DNA of 64,000 nt, from positions 34,195,001 to 34,259,000 of the forward strand of contig CM043698.1 of the NCBI GenBank assembly GCA_023935145.1, written 5' to 3'. Under the pieces are notes generated by a model. It did no database searches, was not told the DNA's origin, and worked only from the letters and a program-made list of their open reading frames with translations. The stretch is from Bretschneidera sinensis (taxonomy: Eukaryota; Streptophyta; Magnoliopsida; Brassicales; Akaniaceae). This document shows positions 37,036 to 49,330 of the stretch, in pieces; positions within the stretch are counted from its first letter, which is position 1; the number at the start of each line of letters is the position of its first letter. A program made the position numbers and the translations under genes.

Positions 37036-39309
37036 TGTAATACTCGTGTTTATAAAATAAGGGTAAAGAAGTAATTTTACATATACTATATTGAATTAAA
37101 TAATCCATGGATGAAAGATTTAGTATTAATTTGAAATAATATTTGAAAGGTAATATGGAGGATTTTATTGAAAGAATTAGTAGATTTTTTAAGAATAAAG
37201 TACTGAAAATTATAAAATTTGAAGTTGAAATGAAAGAATTTTGAAGAAAAATGTGGAATGAGGTTGAGAAAAATAACTAGAAAATTTAATGGAAGAAAGT
37301 ATATTTTTTTAGCAATTTTTTCAAAGGAGGAATGGCAAAATCGTAAATAATTGCTAGTAAAACTATAAATTTTAAATGATGGCAAAATTGCAAATAATCG
37401 ATAGTAAAACTATAAATTTGAAGAAAAAAATCTGAAGCCGTGAAACTTGTGTTCATGTGAAGTTGAAGTGAAAGTTTAAATTTTATAATATAATAATAAA
37501 AAAGAGACGAAAACGATGAAGAACATGGGTTCTTACAAACCCGTGTGAAACAATAGCACTTTTGTCGATATTTGAAATAAATAATATTATAATATATTAT
37601 TTATAAAATAAAATAAAAAAAGATGAAAACGGTGAAGAACATGGGTTCTTACAAACCCATGTGAAACAATGGAACTTGTGTTGATATTTGTAATGAAATG
37701 ATATTATAATATATTATTTAAAAAAATTGAAAAGTTTATAAATCTCTGAAAGCTCAGAGACTCTACTTCCTTCAAATCCTGTTTGGTTTCTTTCTTTCTT
37801 CAATTCAAATTTCTTAGCAAAAAGTTATAAAGAAAATTTCTCCAATACTAAAGATGGTTATAGCCATCAAATTACAATAGCAAGATTTCATCATATTTGA
37901 GATAAATTTTCAATAAAACTTATAACTAAATAATTATATTGTTTGAATTAAGTTATGAAATAGTAAGATTTATGCAAATTTATCTTTAGGTGTTTGTGAT
38001 AAACAATCTCAAGAAATTGTTCAAATGAGCAAGAAAGACAAGGAGGTGATCCATGAGTAGCTTTAAGTGCTACATTGTGAGTTAAATTTATTTTTTGTAA
38101 TCGAGACCAATAAAAATATGAATTTATGATATTTAAATAAATTATTGAATTATAATGATTGGGTGATGTATTTTCTTTTATGTATGACGATTGATTGATT
38201 TATTGATTAGGAATTAAATAATATGTTGAAAAATTATTATATAAGAATTTATATTTTAAATAGGACATATTAATGAAGAAAAAAAATATATTGAGAAGAT
38301 ATATGAAGTTTATGAAAAATATGATTGAAAAATTGATATGATATATGAGGAGATAATTTAATAAATATGACAAAAATAATAATTTTGAGAAAGAGATAGT
38401 TGAATTGAATGCTTTGATGTATGCTTGGGAAGACCAGGAAGGCAGTTGGTCTGGTTGAGAAGACCAGAAAGGTAGTTGGTTTGACTGGAACATGTCGACA
38501 TATAGGAAAACGTTCCCATATGATAACATGAAATGATTTAATGAGAAAGAAAGAAAGAAAATTTAAATTCATACATTATATTTGTTTTAAATATTTATTA
38601 ATAATGGCTGAGATGCTAAAGAATCAGTTTTGATTATTAAATAATTGATAGATAGATAAGTCTCATAATGAGACAATTTTAATGATAAATAAATAGAAAT
38701 GATGATATAATAAAGAATTATATTATTGATTGTTTTTATGATGTGAACTTTACGATGATATTAATGTGAAAATATTAAACTGATAAAATGTATGAAATAT
38801 ATGTATTAAAAGAGGATAGTCTGATAATTTATTTACTAACAGAAATTGATAAATGATTGAAATAGAATATGAGAATAGATAGATGATTAATTATGCTGAT
38901 TTAACAATGAATGAATGTAACTAGAAGTATACAAATCGAGTACTTCTAGTAAATTTAAGTCACTGAGCTTGTGAAACTCACTCCTCATTGTTAAATAATT
39001 TCAGCTAATAGGCAGGACAGATAAATTTGTGAGCTGAGATTCAGACTGAATTATTATCTGTAAGTCTCGTGGTCCACATCTTCAGACTAATAGAAGAACA
39101 AAAATTGTAGATATTCATGCATAATATGTTGTATATATTGTTTTAGATGAGATATTAATAATGTAACTCCCCTATTGAAGGTTGAGGGTTGATGTATATA
39201 TATTTTCAGTCGATGTATGTTTTTATATTGTTGCATATATGTGTCGTGCTGGGATTTCAAAACGTAACGACACCGTCTCAGGGTGGCCAACCCGGGATGG
39301 GTCATTACA
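37036..39309 (+). mobile_element. Solo LTR, 2.27 kb, nested in another LTR
   Basis: TGTAATACTC...GGGTCATTACA with 6-bp inverted ends, flanked by CTCTC (37031-37035) and CTCTG (39310-39314). The uninterrupted relative at 48002 shows where the insertion fell. The ends look like plant Ty3/gypsy LTRs. No PBS, polypurine tract or ORF inside, so I call a solo LTR, although a non-coding short element is possible. Confidence 0.75.
37504..37737 (+). repeat. 117-bp tandem duplication with hairpin
   Basis: Two units starting near 37504 and 37621, each holding 'gaagaacatgggttcttac'. In the second, catgggtt and aacccatg form an 8-bp stem. Confidence 0.8.
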
Positions 39310-39595
39310 CTCTGATCCTAACTCTAGTAGTAAACCCTTCTAATTTACCATGTATATAGGAATTATGAGTGTGCCTCAAATCTTTTTTGGGACTCCTTTA
39401 TATAAATGATATTTTCCTAATACTATTAGGAAAATAACAACAACATCTTGGTAGACTATTACTACTTGTACAATCAACAATCTAATAAGAAATTATTACT
39501 ATTCCTACTAGAACAAGCAACTACAAAATAGGACACAACTTTTTCCGAACCAATTAGAAGTCTTCCTTGTAGGGAATTGAGTCAAAATCCTCACA

Positions 39596-40083
39596 AAAAT
39601 ATTACTAGAATCCAAGATCGAACAAACGTCACATGACGAAAAATCATGCCCAAAAACCTTTGAGAACCAGAGTAAATTGGATAGGAATTGATTTAACAAT
39701 ACTGAAGCTGACAAAGAAATCAAATTTGAACTAAACCGCAAACTGAGAGACTACATCGATCAAATCAACAAAAAATGCAACAAAAAAATATAAGTATAAT
39801 AATCTAAAATAGAAAAAGAAAAATATATTTAGACGAGGCTGTCTGTCGAAATTACGGAAATACTTAGACGACTCTAGGCTCTAATACATATCTTCCATGT
39901 TCATGTCCTCTGGCTTAACCAATCTGTGAGCTTCCAGTCAAAGTAGTGAATAACACATGACCTTCTTTGGCCATTGTTGCAGAGGAAATAATATCGACCA
40001 TTCAATTTTTCTCTTTTATGAGAAGAACTTGTAAATGTTATGTTCCTTTTCGTCCATAGTTGACAGCATGTGATTATGAACTA
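39596..40083. other. Spacer, possible retroelement leader remnant
   Basis: No gene. 39871-39882 resembles a decayed primer-binding site on the minus strand. 39900-39990 resembles 35410-35460 ('accttctttggccat'), so P450-flank sequence resumes here. Confidence 0.4.
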
Positions 40084-40474
40084 TGTTAAGGAAATAGCAA
40101 GAATTTGAACAACGCGCACACACAAAGAATTGAACACAGAGATTTAACGAGGTTCAGCAATGTGCCTACTCCTCGGACCCACACCCAAAGTATTTAACTA
40201 TTTGGCAAAAGCCCAGAGAAAATTAGAGCAGTGCTCTGTTACAAAAGCAACTCACTTGAGTTTTACAAAACTCTCTATCTCTCACACTTATTTTTCTCTT
40301 GTTTTTGTTGTGTGTAGAACCCAAGGTTCAAAGCCTATTTATAGGCTTTAGCATTTCTCAAATCAACGAAGGAAGGAAAAACAATTCAAATGAGCGGCAC
40401 CAAAAGGTGGTGGGTGGCACCGAAAGGTGCTTGGCACTGAAAGTTTCTATTGTTTATTGTCTCCACTAATGACA
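40084..40474 (-). repeat. 3' LTR of the duplicated copia element
   Basis: Minus strand TGTCATTAGTGG...TCCTTAACA. Preceded (minus strand) by purine-rich 'ccaagtgggagat'. Confidence 0.9.
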
Positions 40475-40523
40475 ATCTCCCACTTGGAGACAATTTACCA
40501 TTTGTAACGGAATTCCAACATAG

Positions 40524-43500
40524 TCAAACTAGGTGTGAGTCTTCTTCTGCTTCTTCAGGCGTGAAGACCGATCGAAGCTGAACATTTTTCAGCTTCTCAA
40601 TCATAACAGTCTTGGTTAACATATCTGCGGGATTCTTGCTGGTGTGGATCTTTTCCAGCATAATAACTCTTTCTTCTAAGAGCTCCCGTATAAAATGGTA
40701 CCTGATGTCGATGTGCTTTGTCCTGGCATGAAATGCAGAATTTTTGGCCAGATGAATTGCACTCTGACTGTCACTATAAATCTTACAGTCCTTTTGCTCT
40801 TTGCTTAATTCTCTGAGTAGACTTTGTAGCCATTCCATTTCCTTACATGCTTCTGTTGCTGCCACGTACTCTGCTTCTGTAGTCGAGAGAGTTACGATCT
40901 TCTGTAATCTCGAGACCCAACTCACTACTGCACTGCCCAGTGTAAAGACGTACCCTGTAGTACTCTTTCTACCATCTAGGTCTCCTGCTATGTCAGAATC
41001 GACATAACCCTTCAAACTGATTTTTGATCCATCATAGCATAGGGATAAATTAGTGGTACCTCTCAAGTACCTCATAATCCACTACACAGCCTTCCAATGC
41101 TCCTTGCCAGGATTGTTCATGAATCTGCTCACGACTCCCACTGCTTATGCAATATCTGGTCTGGTACAGACCATAGCATACATGAGGCTACCAATTACTG
41201 AGGCATATGGTACTTTTGACATGTATTCATGTTCTTCGACTGTTGTTGCACATTGCCCTTTTGAAAGTGCGAAGTGACTTACTAGTGGAGTGCTCACCAG
41301 TTTAGCCCGATCCATGTTGAACCTTTTTAGTACTTTTTCGATGTACTGTTCCTAAGATAGCCACAATCTCTTATTCTTCCTGTCTCTGCTGATCCGTATA
41401 CCAAGGATTTGTTTAGCCATACCTAAATCCTTTATAGAAAACTCTTTAGAGAGTTGCTCCTTCAACATTGTTATTTCCATCATGCTTAATCCTGCAATAA
41501 GCATATTATCCACATACAATAGAAGAATGATGTAGGAATCATCAAACTTCTTGAAATAACAACAGTGGTCAGCGTTACATCTTGTATACCAGTTTTTAGA
41601 CATGAAATTATCAAACCTGATATACCACTGTCTGGGTGCTTATTTCAACCCATACAAGTTTTTCTTAAGCTTACAGACCAACTCTTTCTTCCCTAGTTCT
41701 TCATACCCCTGTGGTTGCTTTATGTAGATATCTTCATTCAGATCACCATGAAGGAAAGCAGTTTTCACATCTAGTTGTTCTAGATGTAAGACCTCTACTG
41801 CAACAATGCTCAATACAGATCTGATGGTACATAACTTTACAACAGGAGAGAAAATCTCAGTATAGTCGATACCTGCCTTCTGTTGAAATCCCTTGACTAC
41901 CAGCCTGGCCTTGTATCGCTTAGTTCCATCGTGTTCTTCTTTCAACTTGTAAACCCACTTGTTGTGCAAAGCCTTTTTACCTTCTGGAAGCTCAGCCAAA
42001 TCCCATGTCGGATTTGCTATCAGGAATTCCATTTCTTCATTCATTCCAGCCTCCCACTTGAGCTTATCCTTAACCTGCATTGCTTCTTCATAACATTCTG
42101 GTTCACTGTTGTCAGTTAATAACAAATAATTCAAAGATGTTAGATAACGAGCCGGGAGTTGACCTTTGTTAACTCTTTCTGATCTCTTCAATTCTTGAGG
42201 GGAAACTTGGGGAACAGGAGTGTGAGATTCTATATTCTCATCTCTGGGTTGTAACACTCCTTTTGTACAAATTTCATCAAGTTCTACAAACTCTTTCTTT
42301 TCTGTTTCCCCTTCCACCTGTTTCATCATTTCCTTATTTAGAACATTCTCGTTAAACACTACATCTCTACTTCTGAAGACTTTTCGGTTTTCTGGATCCC
42401 AAAACTGATAGCCAAACTCATTAATGCTATATCCAACAAAGACACACTTTTTGGATTTTGGGTCTAGCTTAGACCTTTCATCTGAGTTTATATGGACATA
42501 GAGGTATAACCAAATATTCTTAAGTGTGATAGGTTTACCTTTTTTCCTGTCCACGCTTCTTCTGGAAGTCTAAACTCAAGTGCAACAGATGGTCCTCTGT
42601 TGATCAGATAGACTGATGTGTTCACAGCTTCTGCCCAGAACTGTTTGGGTAATCCAGCATTAATCCTCATGCTTTTAGCACGTTCATTAATGGTTCGATC
42701 ATGCGTCCTGCCACTCCATTTTGCTGTGGTGTTTTAAGAACTGTCTTCTATCTCTTGACACCATTGAGAACACAATATTCCTCAAATTCATCGCTGCAAT
42801 ATTCTCCACCATTGTCTGACGTTAGACACTTTAGCTTCCGACCTGTTTCAGTCTCAATCATAGCTTTCCACTTTTTAAAGACATCAAATACATCAGATTT
42901 ATGCTTCAAGAAATATACCCATAACTTCCTAGTTGCATCATCAATAAAAGTAACATAGTATTGAGACTCATTAAGAGATGGTACCTTAGTTGGTCCCCAC
43001 ACGTCTGTATGGACCAATTCTAGCTTTTCAAGCTTTGGTTTTCTACCTATCTTAGAAAAACTCATCTTTTTCTGCTTTCTAAAGAGACAGTCTTCATAGA
43101 AGCTCAGGTCCAGATGCTTCAAATTTGGAACCTTCCCTTTTGATAGCATGACCTTCATACCTTTCTCACTCATGTGCCCAAGTCTGCAGTGCCAGGTGTC
43201 TGCGCTCGAATCTATTGATGCAGTTGTTAGAACACTATTTATTTCATTCGTCACATAGAGAGTACCTTCTTTTTTTTCGTGAGCTATCATCATAGCCCCT
43301 TTCGACACCTTCCATGAATCACTTGTGAAAGTGGTTTTGCATCCTAAATCTGATAGTTGGCCTACTGATATCAAATTCCTTGTGAGATTCGAAACATGTT
43401 GCATATCCTTCAACTGTAGAGTACTCTCATTCGCCAGGTTTATCTGTACATCTCCTCTTCCAGTTATGTTGCGTGGTTCATTATCTTAAAGATACACTTT

Positions 43501-43779
43501 CCCGAAATCACCCTGCACATAATTTTGGAGTATTTCCTTCTGATAGGTAGCATGAAAAGATGCACCAGAATCTATCACCCACAAATCATTACGAACAGCA
43601 ACAGAAATGATCAAAGCATCAGAATCTTTATCAGAAAGATTAATAGAATTTTTACTTTCCTGATTATCATTCTGCTTTGGTGCTCTGCAATCCCTCATCA
43701 GATGTCCTTTCTTTCTGCAGTTCCAGCAACCTCTACTTCTTGGTTTTGGTTCTCTTGATTTACTCTTCCTAAATTTAGA
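40524..43779 (-). pseudogene. Second (3') gag-pol copy: zinc knuckle to RNase H
   Basis: Starts abruptly at gag zinc-knuckle text (CWNCRKKGHLMRDC), then protease VIDSGASFHAT, integrase (HTDVWGP, SDNGGEY), RT and a complete-looking RNase H (40524-41075, SDSQSAIHLAKN, NPADMLTK). Damage includes stops near 43487 and 42750, a frameshift near 42500, stops at 41640-41642 and 41352-41354, and one near 41080. The RT catalytic motif is YVDN (Asn codon 41505-41507) where the other copy has YVDD. Confidence 0.85.
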
Positions 43780-46426
43780 ACTCCCACTGCTTGTGCAATA
43801 TTTGGTCTGGTACAGACCATAGCATACATGAGGCTACCAATTACTGAGGCATATGGTACTTTTGACATGTATTCATGTTCTTCGACTGTTGTTGCACATT
43901 GCCCTTTTGAAAGTGCGAAGTGACTTGCTAGTGGAGTGCTCACCAGTTTAGCCCGATCCATGTTGAACCTTTTTAGTACTTTTTCGATGTACTGTTCCTA
44001 AGATAGCCAAAATCTCTGATTCTTCCTGTCTCTGCTGATCCGTATACCAAGGATTTGTTTAGCCATACCTAAATCCTTCATAGAAAACTCTTTAGAGAGT
44101 TGCTCCTTCAACATTGTTATTTCCATCATGTTTAATCCTGCAATAAGCATATCATCCACATACAATAGAAGAATGATGTAGGAATCATCAAACTTCTTGA
44201 AATAACAACAGTGGTCAGTGTTACATCTTGTATACCAATTTTTAGACATGAAATTATCAAACCTGATATACCGCTGTCTGGGTGCTTATTTCAACCCATA
44301 CAAGCTTTTCTTAAGCTTACAGACAAACTCTTCCTTCCCTAGTTCTTCATACCCCTGTGGTTGCTTCATGTAGATATCTTCATTCAGATCACTATGAAGG
44401 AAAGTGATTTTCACATCTAGTTGTTCTAGATGTAAGTCCTCTACTGCAACAATGCTCAATACAGATCTGATGGTACATAACTTTATAACAGGAGAGAAAA
44501 TCTCAGTATAGTCGATACCTGCCTTCTGTTGAAATCCCTTGACTACCAGCCTGGCCTTGTATCGCTTAGTTCCATCATGTTCTTCTTTCAACTTGTAAAC
44601 CCACTTGTTGTGCAAAGCCTTTTTACCTTCTGGAAGCTTAGCCAAATCCCATGTTGGATTTGCTATCAAGAAGTCCATTTCTTCATTCATTCCAGCCTCC
44701 CACTTGAGCTTATCCTTAACCTGTATTGCTTCTTCATAACATTCTGGTTCACTGTTGTCAGTTAATAACAAATATTTCAAAGATGTTAGATAACGAGCCT
44801 GGAGTTGACCTTTGTTAACTCTTTCTGATCTCCTCAATTCTTGAGGGGAAACTTGGGGAACAGGAGTGTGAGATTCTATATTCTCATCTCTTGGTTGTAA
44901 CACTCATTTTGTACAAATTTCATCAAGTTCTACAAACTCTTTCTTTTCTGTTTCCCCTTCCACCTGTTTTATCATTTCCTTATATAGAACATTCTCGTTA
45001 AACACTACATCTCTACTTCTGAAGACTTTTCGGTTTTCTGGATCCCAAAAACGATAGCCAAACTCATTAATGCTATATCCAACAAAGACACACTTTTTGG
45101 ATTTTGGGTCTAGCTTAGACCTTTCATCTGAGTTTATAAGGACATAAGAGGTACAACCAAATATTTTTAAGTGTGATAGTTTACCTCTTTTCCTATCCAC
45201 GCTTCTTCTGGAAGTCTAAACTCAAGTGCAACAGATGGTCCTCTATTGATCAGATAGACTGATGTGTTCACCGCTTCTGCCCAAAACTGTTTGGGTAATC
45301 CAGCATTAATCCTCATGCTTCTAGCACGTTCATTAATGGTTCGATTCATGCGTTCTACCACTCCATTTTGCTGTGGTGTTTTAAGAACTGTCTTCTGTCT
45401 CTTGACACCATTGAGAACACAATATTCCTCAAATTCATCGCTGCAATATTCTCCACCATTGTCTGACGTTAGACACTTTAGCCTACGATCTGTTTCAGTC
45501 TCAACCATAGCTTTCCACTTTTTGAAGACATCAAATACATCAGATTTATACTTCAAGAAATATACCCATAACTTCCTAGTTGCATCATCAATAAAAGTAA
45601 CATAGTATTGAGACTCATTAAGAGATGGTACCTTGGTTGGTCCCCACACGTCTGTATGGACCAATTCTAGCTTTTCAAGCTTTGGTTTTCTACCTGTCTT
45701 AGAAAAACTCATCTTTTTCCGCTTTCCAAAGAGACAGTCTTCACAGAAGCTCAGGTCCAGATGCTTCAAATTTGGAACCTTCCCTTTTGATAGCATGACC
45801 TTCATACCTTTCTCACTCATGTGCCCAAGTCTGCGGTGCCAGGTGTCTGCACTCGAATCTATTGATGCAGTTATTAGAACACTATTTATTCCATTTGTCA
45901 CATAGAGAGTACCTTCTTTATTTCCGTGAGCTATCATCATAGCCCCTTTCGACACTTTCCATGAATCACTTGTGAAAGTGGTTTTGCATCCTAAATCTGA
46001 TAGTTGGCCTACTAATATCAAATTCCTTGTGAGGTTCGAAACATGTTGCATATCCTTCAACTGTAGAGTAGTCCCATTCGCTAGGTTTATCTGTACATCT
46101 CCTCTTCCAGTTATGTTGCATGGTTCATTATCTTCAAGATACACTTTCCCGAAATCACCCTGCACATAATTTTGGAGTATTTCCTTCTGATAGGTAGCAT
46201 GAAAAGATGCACCAGAATCTATCACCCACAAATCATTACGAACAGCAATAGAAATGATCAAAGCATCAGAATCTTTATCAGAAAGATTAATAGAATTTTT
46301 ACTTTCCTGATTATCATTCTGCTTTGGTGCTTTGCAATCTCTCATCAGATGTCCTTTCTTTCCGCAGTTCCAGCAACCTCCACTTCTTGATTTTGGTCCT
46401 CTTGATTTACTCTTCCTAAATTTAGA
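41134..46426 (-). repeat. Two tandem units of 2646 bp
   Basis: Unit A 41134-43779 and unit B 43780-46426. The junction at 43780 joins RT sequence to gag zinc-knuckle sequence at a short similar word (actcccac against acttccac). Hand-counted divergence is about 2.7% over 300 bases. Confidence 0.9.
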
Positions 46427-47191
46427 ACTTCCACGGTTCTTGTTTCCTCTATTTGAATATCTTCCTCTTTCTTCTATGCTCAAAGCATTCCCAGATGTTT
46501 CCGCAGATCCTGAAGATCTTTTGCGCAATTCTTCGCTTAGAAGAACTCCCACAACGTCATCGAACTTTAGCTTTCCAAAGCCAGAAGAGTTACTAACAGC
46601 CATTACCAGACTATCCCAACTATCTGGTAACGTTGACAAAGTTAGCAGTGCTCTAACTTCGTCATCGAAGCTGATCCCAACGGATTCTAACTGACTTGTC
46701 AGTGTGTTGAAACCGTTCAAGAGTTCAGCGATGCTACCGTCGTCTTCCATCTTCATATTGAAGAGTCTTTTCATCAAGAATACCTTATTTGAGGCTGATG
46801 GCTTCTCGTATATTTTGGACAGAGCCGCCATTAAATCTGCAATGGTTTTCTCCTTCGACATGTTGAACGCGACAGTTGTAGTGAGAGAGAGTTTGGTCAT
46901 GCCAAGAGTCTTCCTGTCCAGCACCTCCCACTGTTCATCTGTCATTTCCTGTGGTTTATTTGTTTTGCCGCCAAGAGGAAGATAGAGGTCTTCCTGGTAA
47001 AGATAATCCTCTATTTGCATCTTCCAAAATCCGAAGTTTGCTCCATTGAACTTCTCGATCCTTGTTTTACCTTCGTCCACCATTGCTCCCACTCGAATAC
47101 TAGAGCTCTGGATCGTTTCTGACAATTCTTGTGAACCTCCGTGTATTAGAACACCGTTGCCGATGAATCGGTACCACTGGAAAAATTTCAC
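43780..47191 (-). pseudogene. First (5') gag-pol copy: gag to RT
   Basis: Open from 47191 to 45167; the likely true start is the Met at 47083 (MVDEGKTRIEKFNGANFGFW). Gag, zinc knuckle CWNCGKKGHLMRDC, protease VIDSGASFHAT, integrase HRRLGHMSEKG, HTDVWGP, SDNGGEY, PQQNGVVERMNRT. A one-base deletion near 45180 shifts the frame; stops follow at about 44904, 44286-44288 and 43998-44000. RT keeps YVDD (44151-44162). It ends inside RT text 'TRPNIAQAVG', where the second unit begins out of frame. Confidence 0.85.
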
Positions 47192-47262
47192 TATTCATGA
47201 AATTCACTATTCATGTTAATAGTGACTTCGCAAAAAAGACATACAAAAATTTATCACCAAAC

Positions 47263-47274
47263 GCTCTGATACCA
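47263..47274 (-). other. Primer-binding site TGGTATCAGAGC
   Basis: Exact PBS on the minus strand, two bases from the 5' LTR end. Confidence 0.9.
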
Positions 47275-47276
47275 GT

Positions 47277-47667
47277 TGTTAAGGAAATAGCAAGAATTTG
47301 AACAATGCTAACACACAAAGAATTGAACAGAGAGATTTAACGAGGTTCAGCAATGTGCCTACTCCTCAGACCCACACCCAAAGTATTTAACTATTTGGCA
47401 AAAGCCCAGAGAAAATTAGAGCAGTGCTCTGTTACAGAAGCAACTCACTTGAGTTTTACAAAACTCTCTATCTCTCACACTTATTTTTCTCTTGTTTTTG
47501 TTGTGTGTAGAACCCAAGGTTCAAAGCCTATTTATAGGCTTTAGCATTTCTCAAATCAACGAAGAAAGGAAAAACAATTCAAATGGGCGGCACCGAAAGG
47601 TGGTGGGTGGCACCGAAAGGTGCTTGGCACTGAAAGTTTCTATTGTTTATTGTCTCCACTAATAACA
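47277..47667 (-). repeat. 5' LTR of the duplicated copia element
   Basis: Minus strand TGTTATTAGTGG...TCCTTAACA, with a TATA-like 'cctataaatagg' near 47540-47525. Confidence 0.9.
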
Positions 47668-47672
47668 AACTA

Positions 47673-48001
47673 CCTGGGGGCTACCATGTGCGTCAGGACT
47701 TGTTACCGACAAAGGCCAACAATTGGTAGCAGAGCGTTGTTAGGGACACGCACGACTTACTCCTTTCAATTATATTCACATATAATCAATCAAATTCAAA
47801 AAACTTCACACATTATAGTATTATTTAAAGATAAATCTATCATTTTATTACTTAAGTTTCATAATTATCAATTTGTTACTTATTTATTGTCAGCGTGATA
47901 CAAGTGGGTGATATACGATAGCCCAATATAGTTACTTTTAGCAGTAGGATTTTTTTATCCTTTTGAGAGATATTTACCCTAGTAAACAATAATGCATTTT
48001 C
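47673..48001. other. Spacer with an LTR-end/PBS relic
   Basis: 'gccaacaattggtagcagagc' (47715-47735) looks like the end of an LTR followed by a PBS variant of another, otherwise lost, element. No gene seen. Confidence 0.35.
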
Positions 48002-48552
48002 TGTTAGGATTTTGACTCAATTCTTTACAAAGAAGACTTCTAATTTGTTTGAGAAAAGTTGTTTCATATTTTGTAGTTGCTTGTTCTAGCAGGAATAGTA
48101 GTAATTTCCTATTAGATTGTTGATTGTACAAGTAGTAGTAATCTACTATGATGTTGTTTTTTTTCCTAATAGTATTAGGAAAATATCCTCTATATAAAGG
48201 GGTCTCAGAGAAAATTTGAGGCATATTCATAATTCCATGTACATTGTAAACTAAAGAGGTTTGCTACTAGAGCTCGGATGAGAGCTTTAGGTGTATTGAG
48301 GTTTTAGGTTGTCAAGTAGAGAGGACACTTACAACTAGAACTAAGTTAAAAACTTTTGTTGTATTGTGACTTTGGGGTGAGAGTTTGACAACTTTGCTCT
48401 TTTTAAAGTTGTAGTTGAAGATTAATAAAATAGTGGAGTTGTTGGTGAATGTAGGCAAAGAGATTGTCGAACCACAATTATTGATGTTCTTGCTCTTTGT
48501 TTGTTTTTCGCCTAAGATTGAGTATGTGGATTTTAAAGGTAAAATCCTAACA
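48002..48552 (+). mobile_element. Solo LTR, 551 bp
   Basis: TGTTAGGATTTT...AAAATCCTAACA, 12-bp perfect inverted ends, with perfect TSD TTTTC (47997-48001 and 48553-48557). TATA-like 'tatataaaggggt' near 48192. No internal region, so it arose by LTR-LTR recombination. Same family as 36731-39595. Confidence 0.9.
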
Positions 48553-48668
48553 TTTTCAACATCTTTTTCTTTACCCTCATTCACATTTCTCTATACCAAT
48601 ATCTTAATTTTGTCACATCTCAAAATTAATAAAAAAAAATTAAAATAAAAGGAGAAGGAAAGAGATCA

Positions 48669-49330
48669 GACTCCGTTTGTTTTGTCGAAAAATCATAGGC
48701 ATAAAATGCTTGCAGTGTAAAATGTCATTTTCATTGTTTTTGATAAAATATAAATTAATTTCACCGTAAAATCAGATTTTACACAACTAAATGATAAGAT
48801 ATAAAAAAAACAACTTCCTCCATTTTTTGCCGTAAATTGGTTTACATTGGAAAATGAAAATCATGACACTTTTCTCTACGCGTCATTTTTCTCGTCATTT
48901 TGATGTTTGAAGACACATTTTAGATTCAAATTTTATTTTAGTTGCAATAATGATATTTTATTTATCAACGTTAGCTAACATATAATTTATAATTTTTCCT
49001 TTAAGCTTTTAAGGTTATAAATTTTATTTTATTATTATTTGTGTATTTATTATATTCACATGCACATAATTTTTTATGTGATATTAATGTTCACAAGTAT
49101 CATGTTTAAATGTAGTATTATTTGTACAAATTATTATTTTCAATCAAGTATTTTTTCTTTGATTCCAAACAGGAGAATGTAAAATATAATCATTTTCAAT
49201 GTCATTTTCAGTTATATAACCAAAAAAGAGAAAATCATAAGAAAATATTGATTTTCTATTTAAAAGGTTTGACGATATAAAATCAATTACGGCGTAAAAC
49301 ATTTTACGAGGAAATAAATGAAGCCAGAAA
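48669..49330. mobile_element. MITE-like sequence
   Basis: Imperfect inverted ends: 'ctccgtttgttttgtcg' at the left, reverse complement of 'cgaggaaataaatgaagcc' at the right; interior rich in 'gtaaaatg'/'cattttac'. No ORF. Boundaries are approximate. Confidence 0.4.

Larger units (their letters stand above)
36731..39595 (-). repeat. LTR (551-bp family) split by a solo LTR
   Basis: The outer parts (39595-39315 and 37035-36731, minus strand) align end to end with the solo LTR at 48002-48552: 'tctttacttaacaaccc', 'tcaccccaaagtcacaatac'. Ends read TGTGAGGATTTT and ACTCCAACA. The two 5-bp flanks (aaagg, aaaat) do not match. Confidence 0.75.
40084..47667 (-). mobile_element. Copia element with internal coding duplication
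   Basis: LTRs of 391 bp at both ends (40084-40474, 47277-47667), perfect TSD AACTA (40079-40083 and 47668-47672), PBS next to the 5' LTR and purine-rich sequence next to the 3' LTR. Total 7584 bp. About 10 LTR differences in 391 bases (2.6%). The internal region holds a 2646-bp stretch twice. Gag and pol text (Tnt1-like) suggests the Tork group. Confidence 0.92.

Noticed and set aside
38200..38572. Minus-strand ORFs of about 100 codons rich in F/I/L
   Set aside because: Lie inside the solo LTR and reflect its AT bias.
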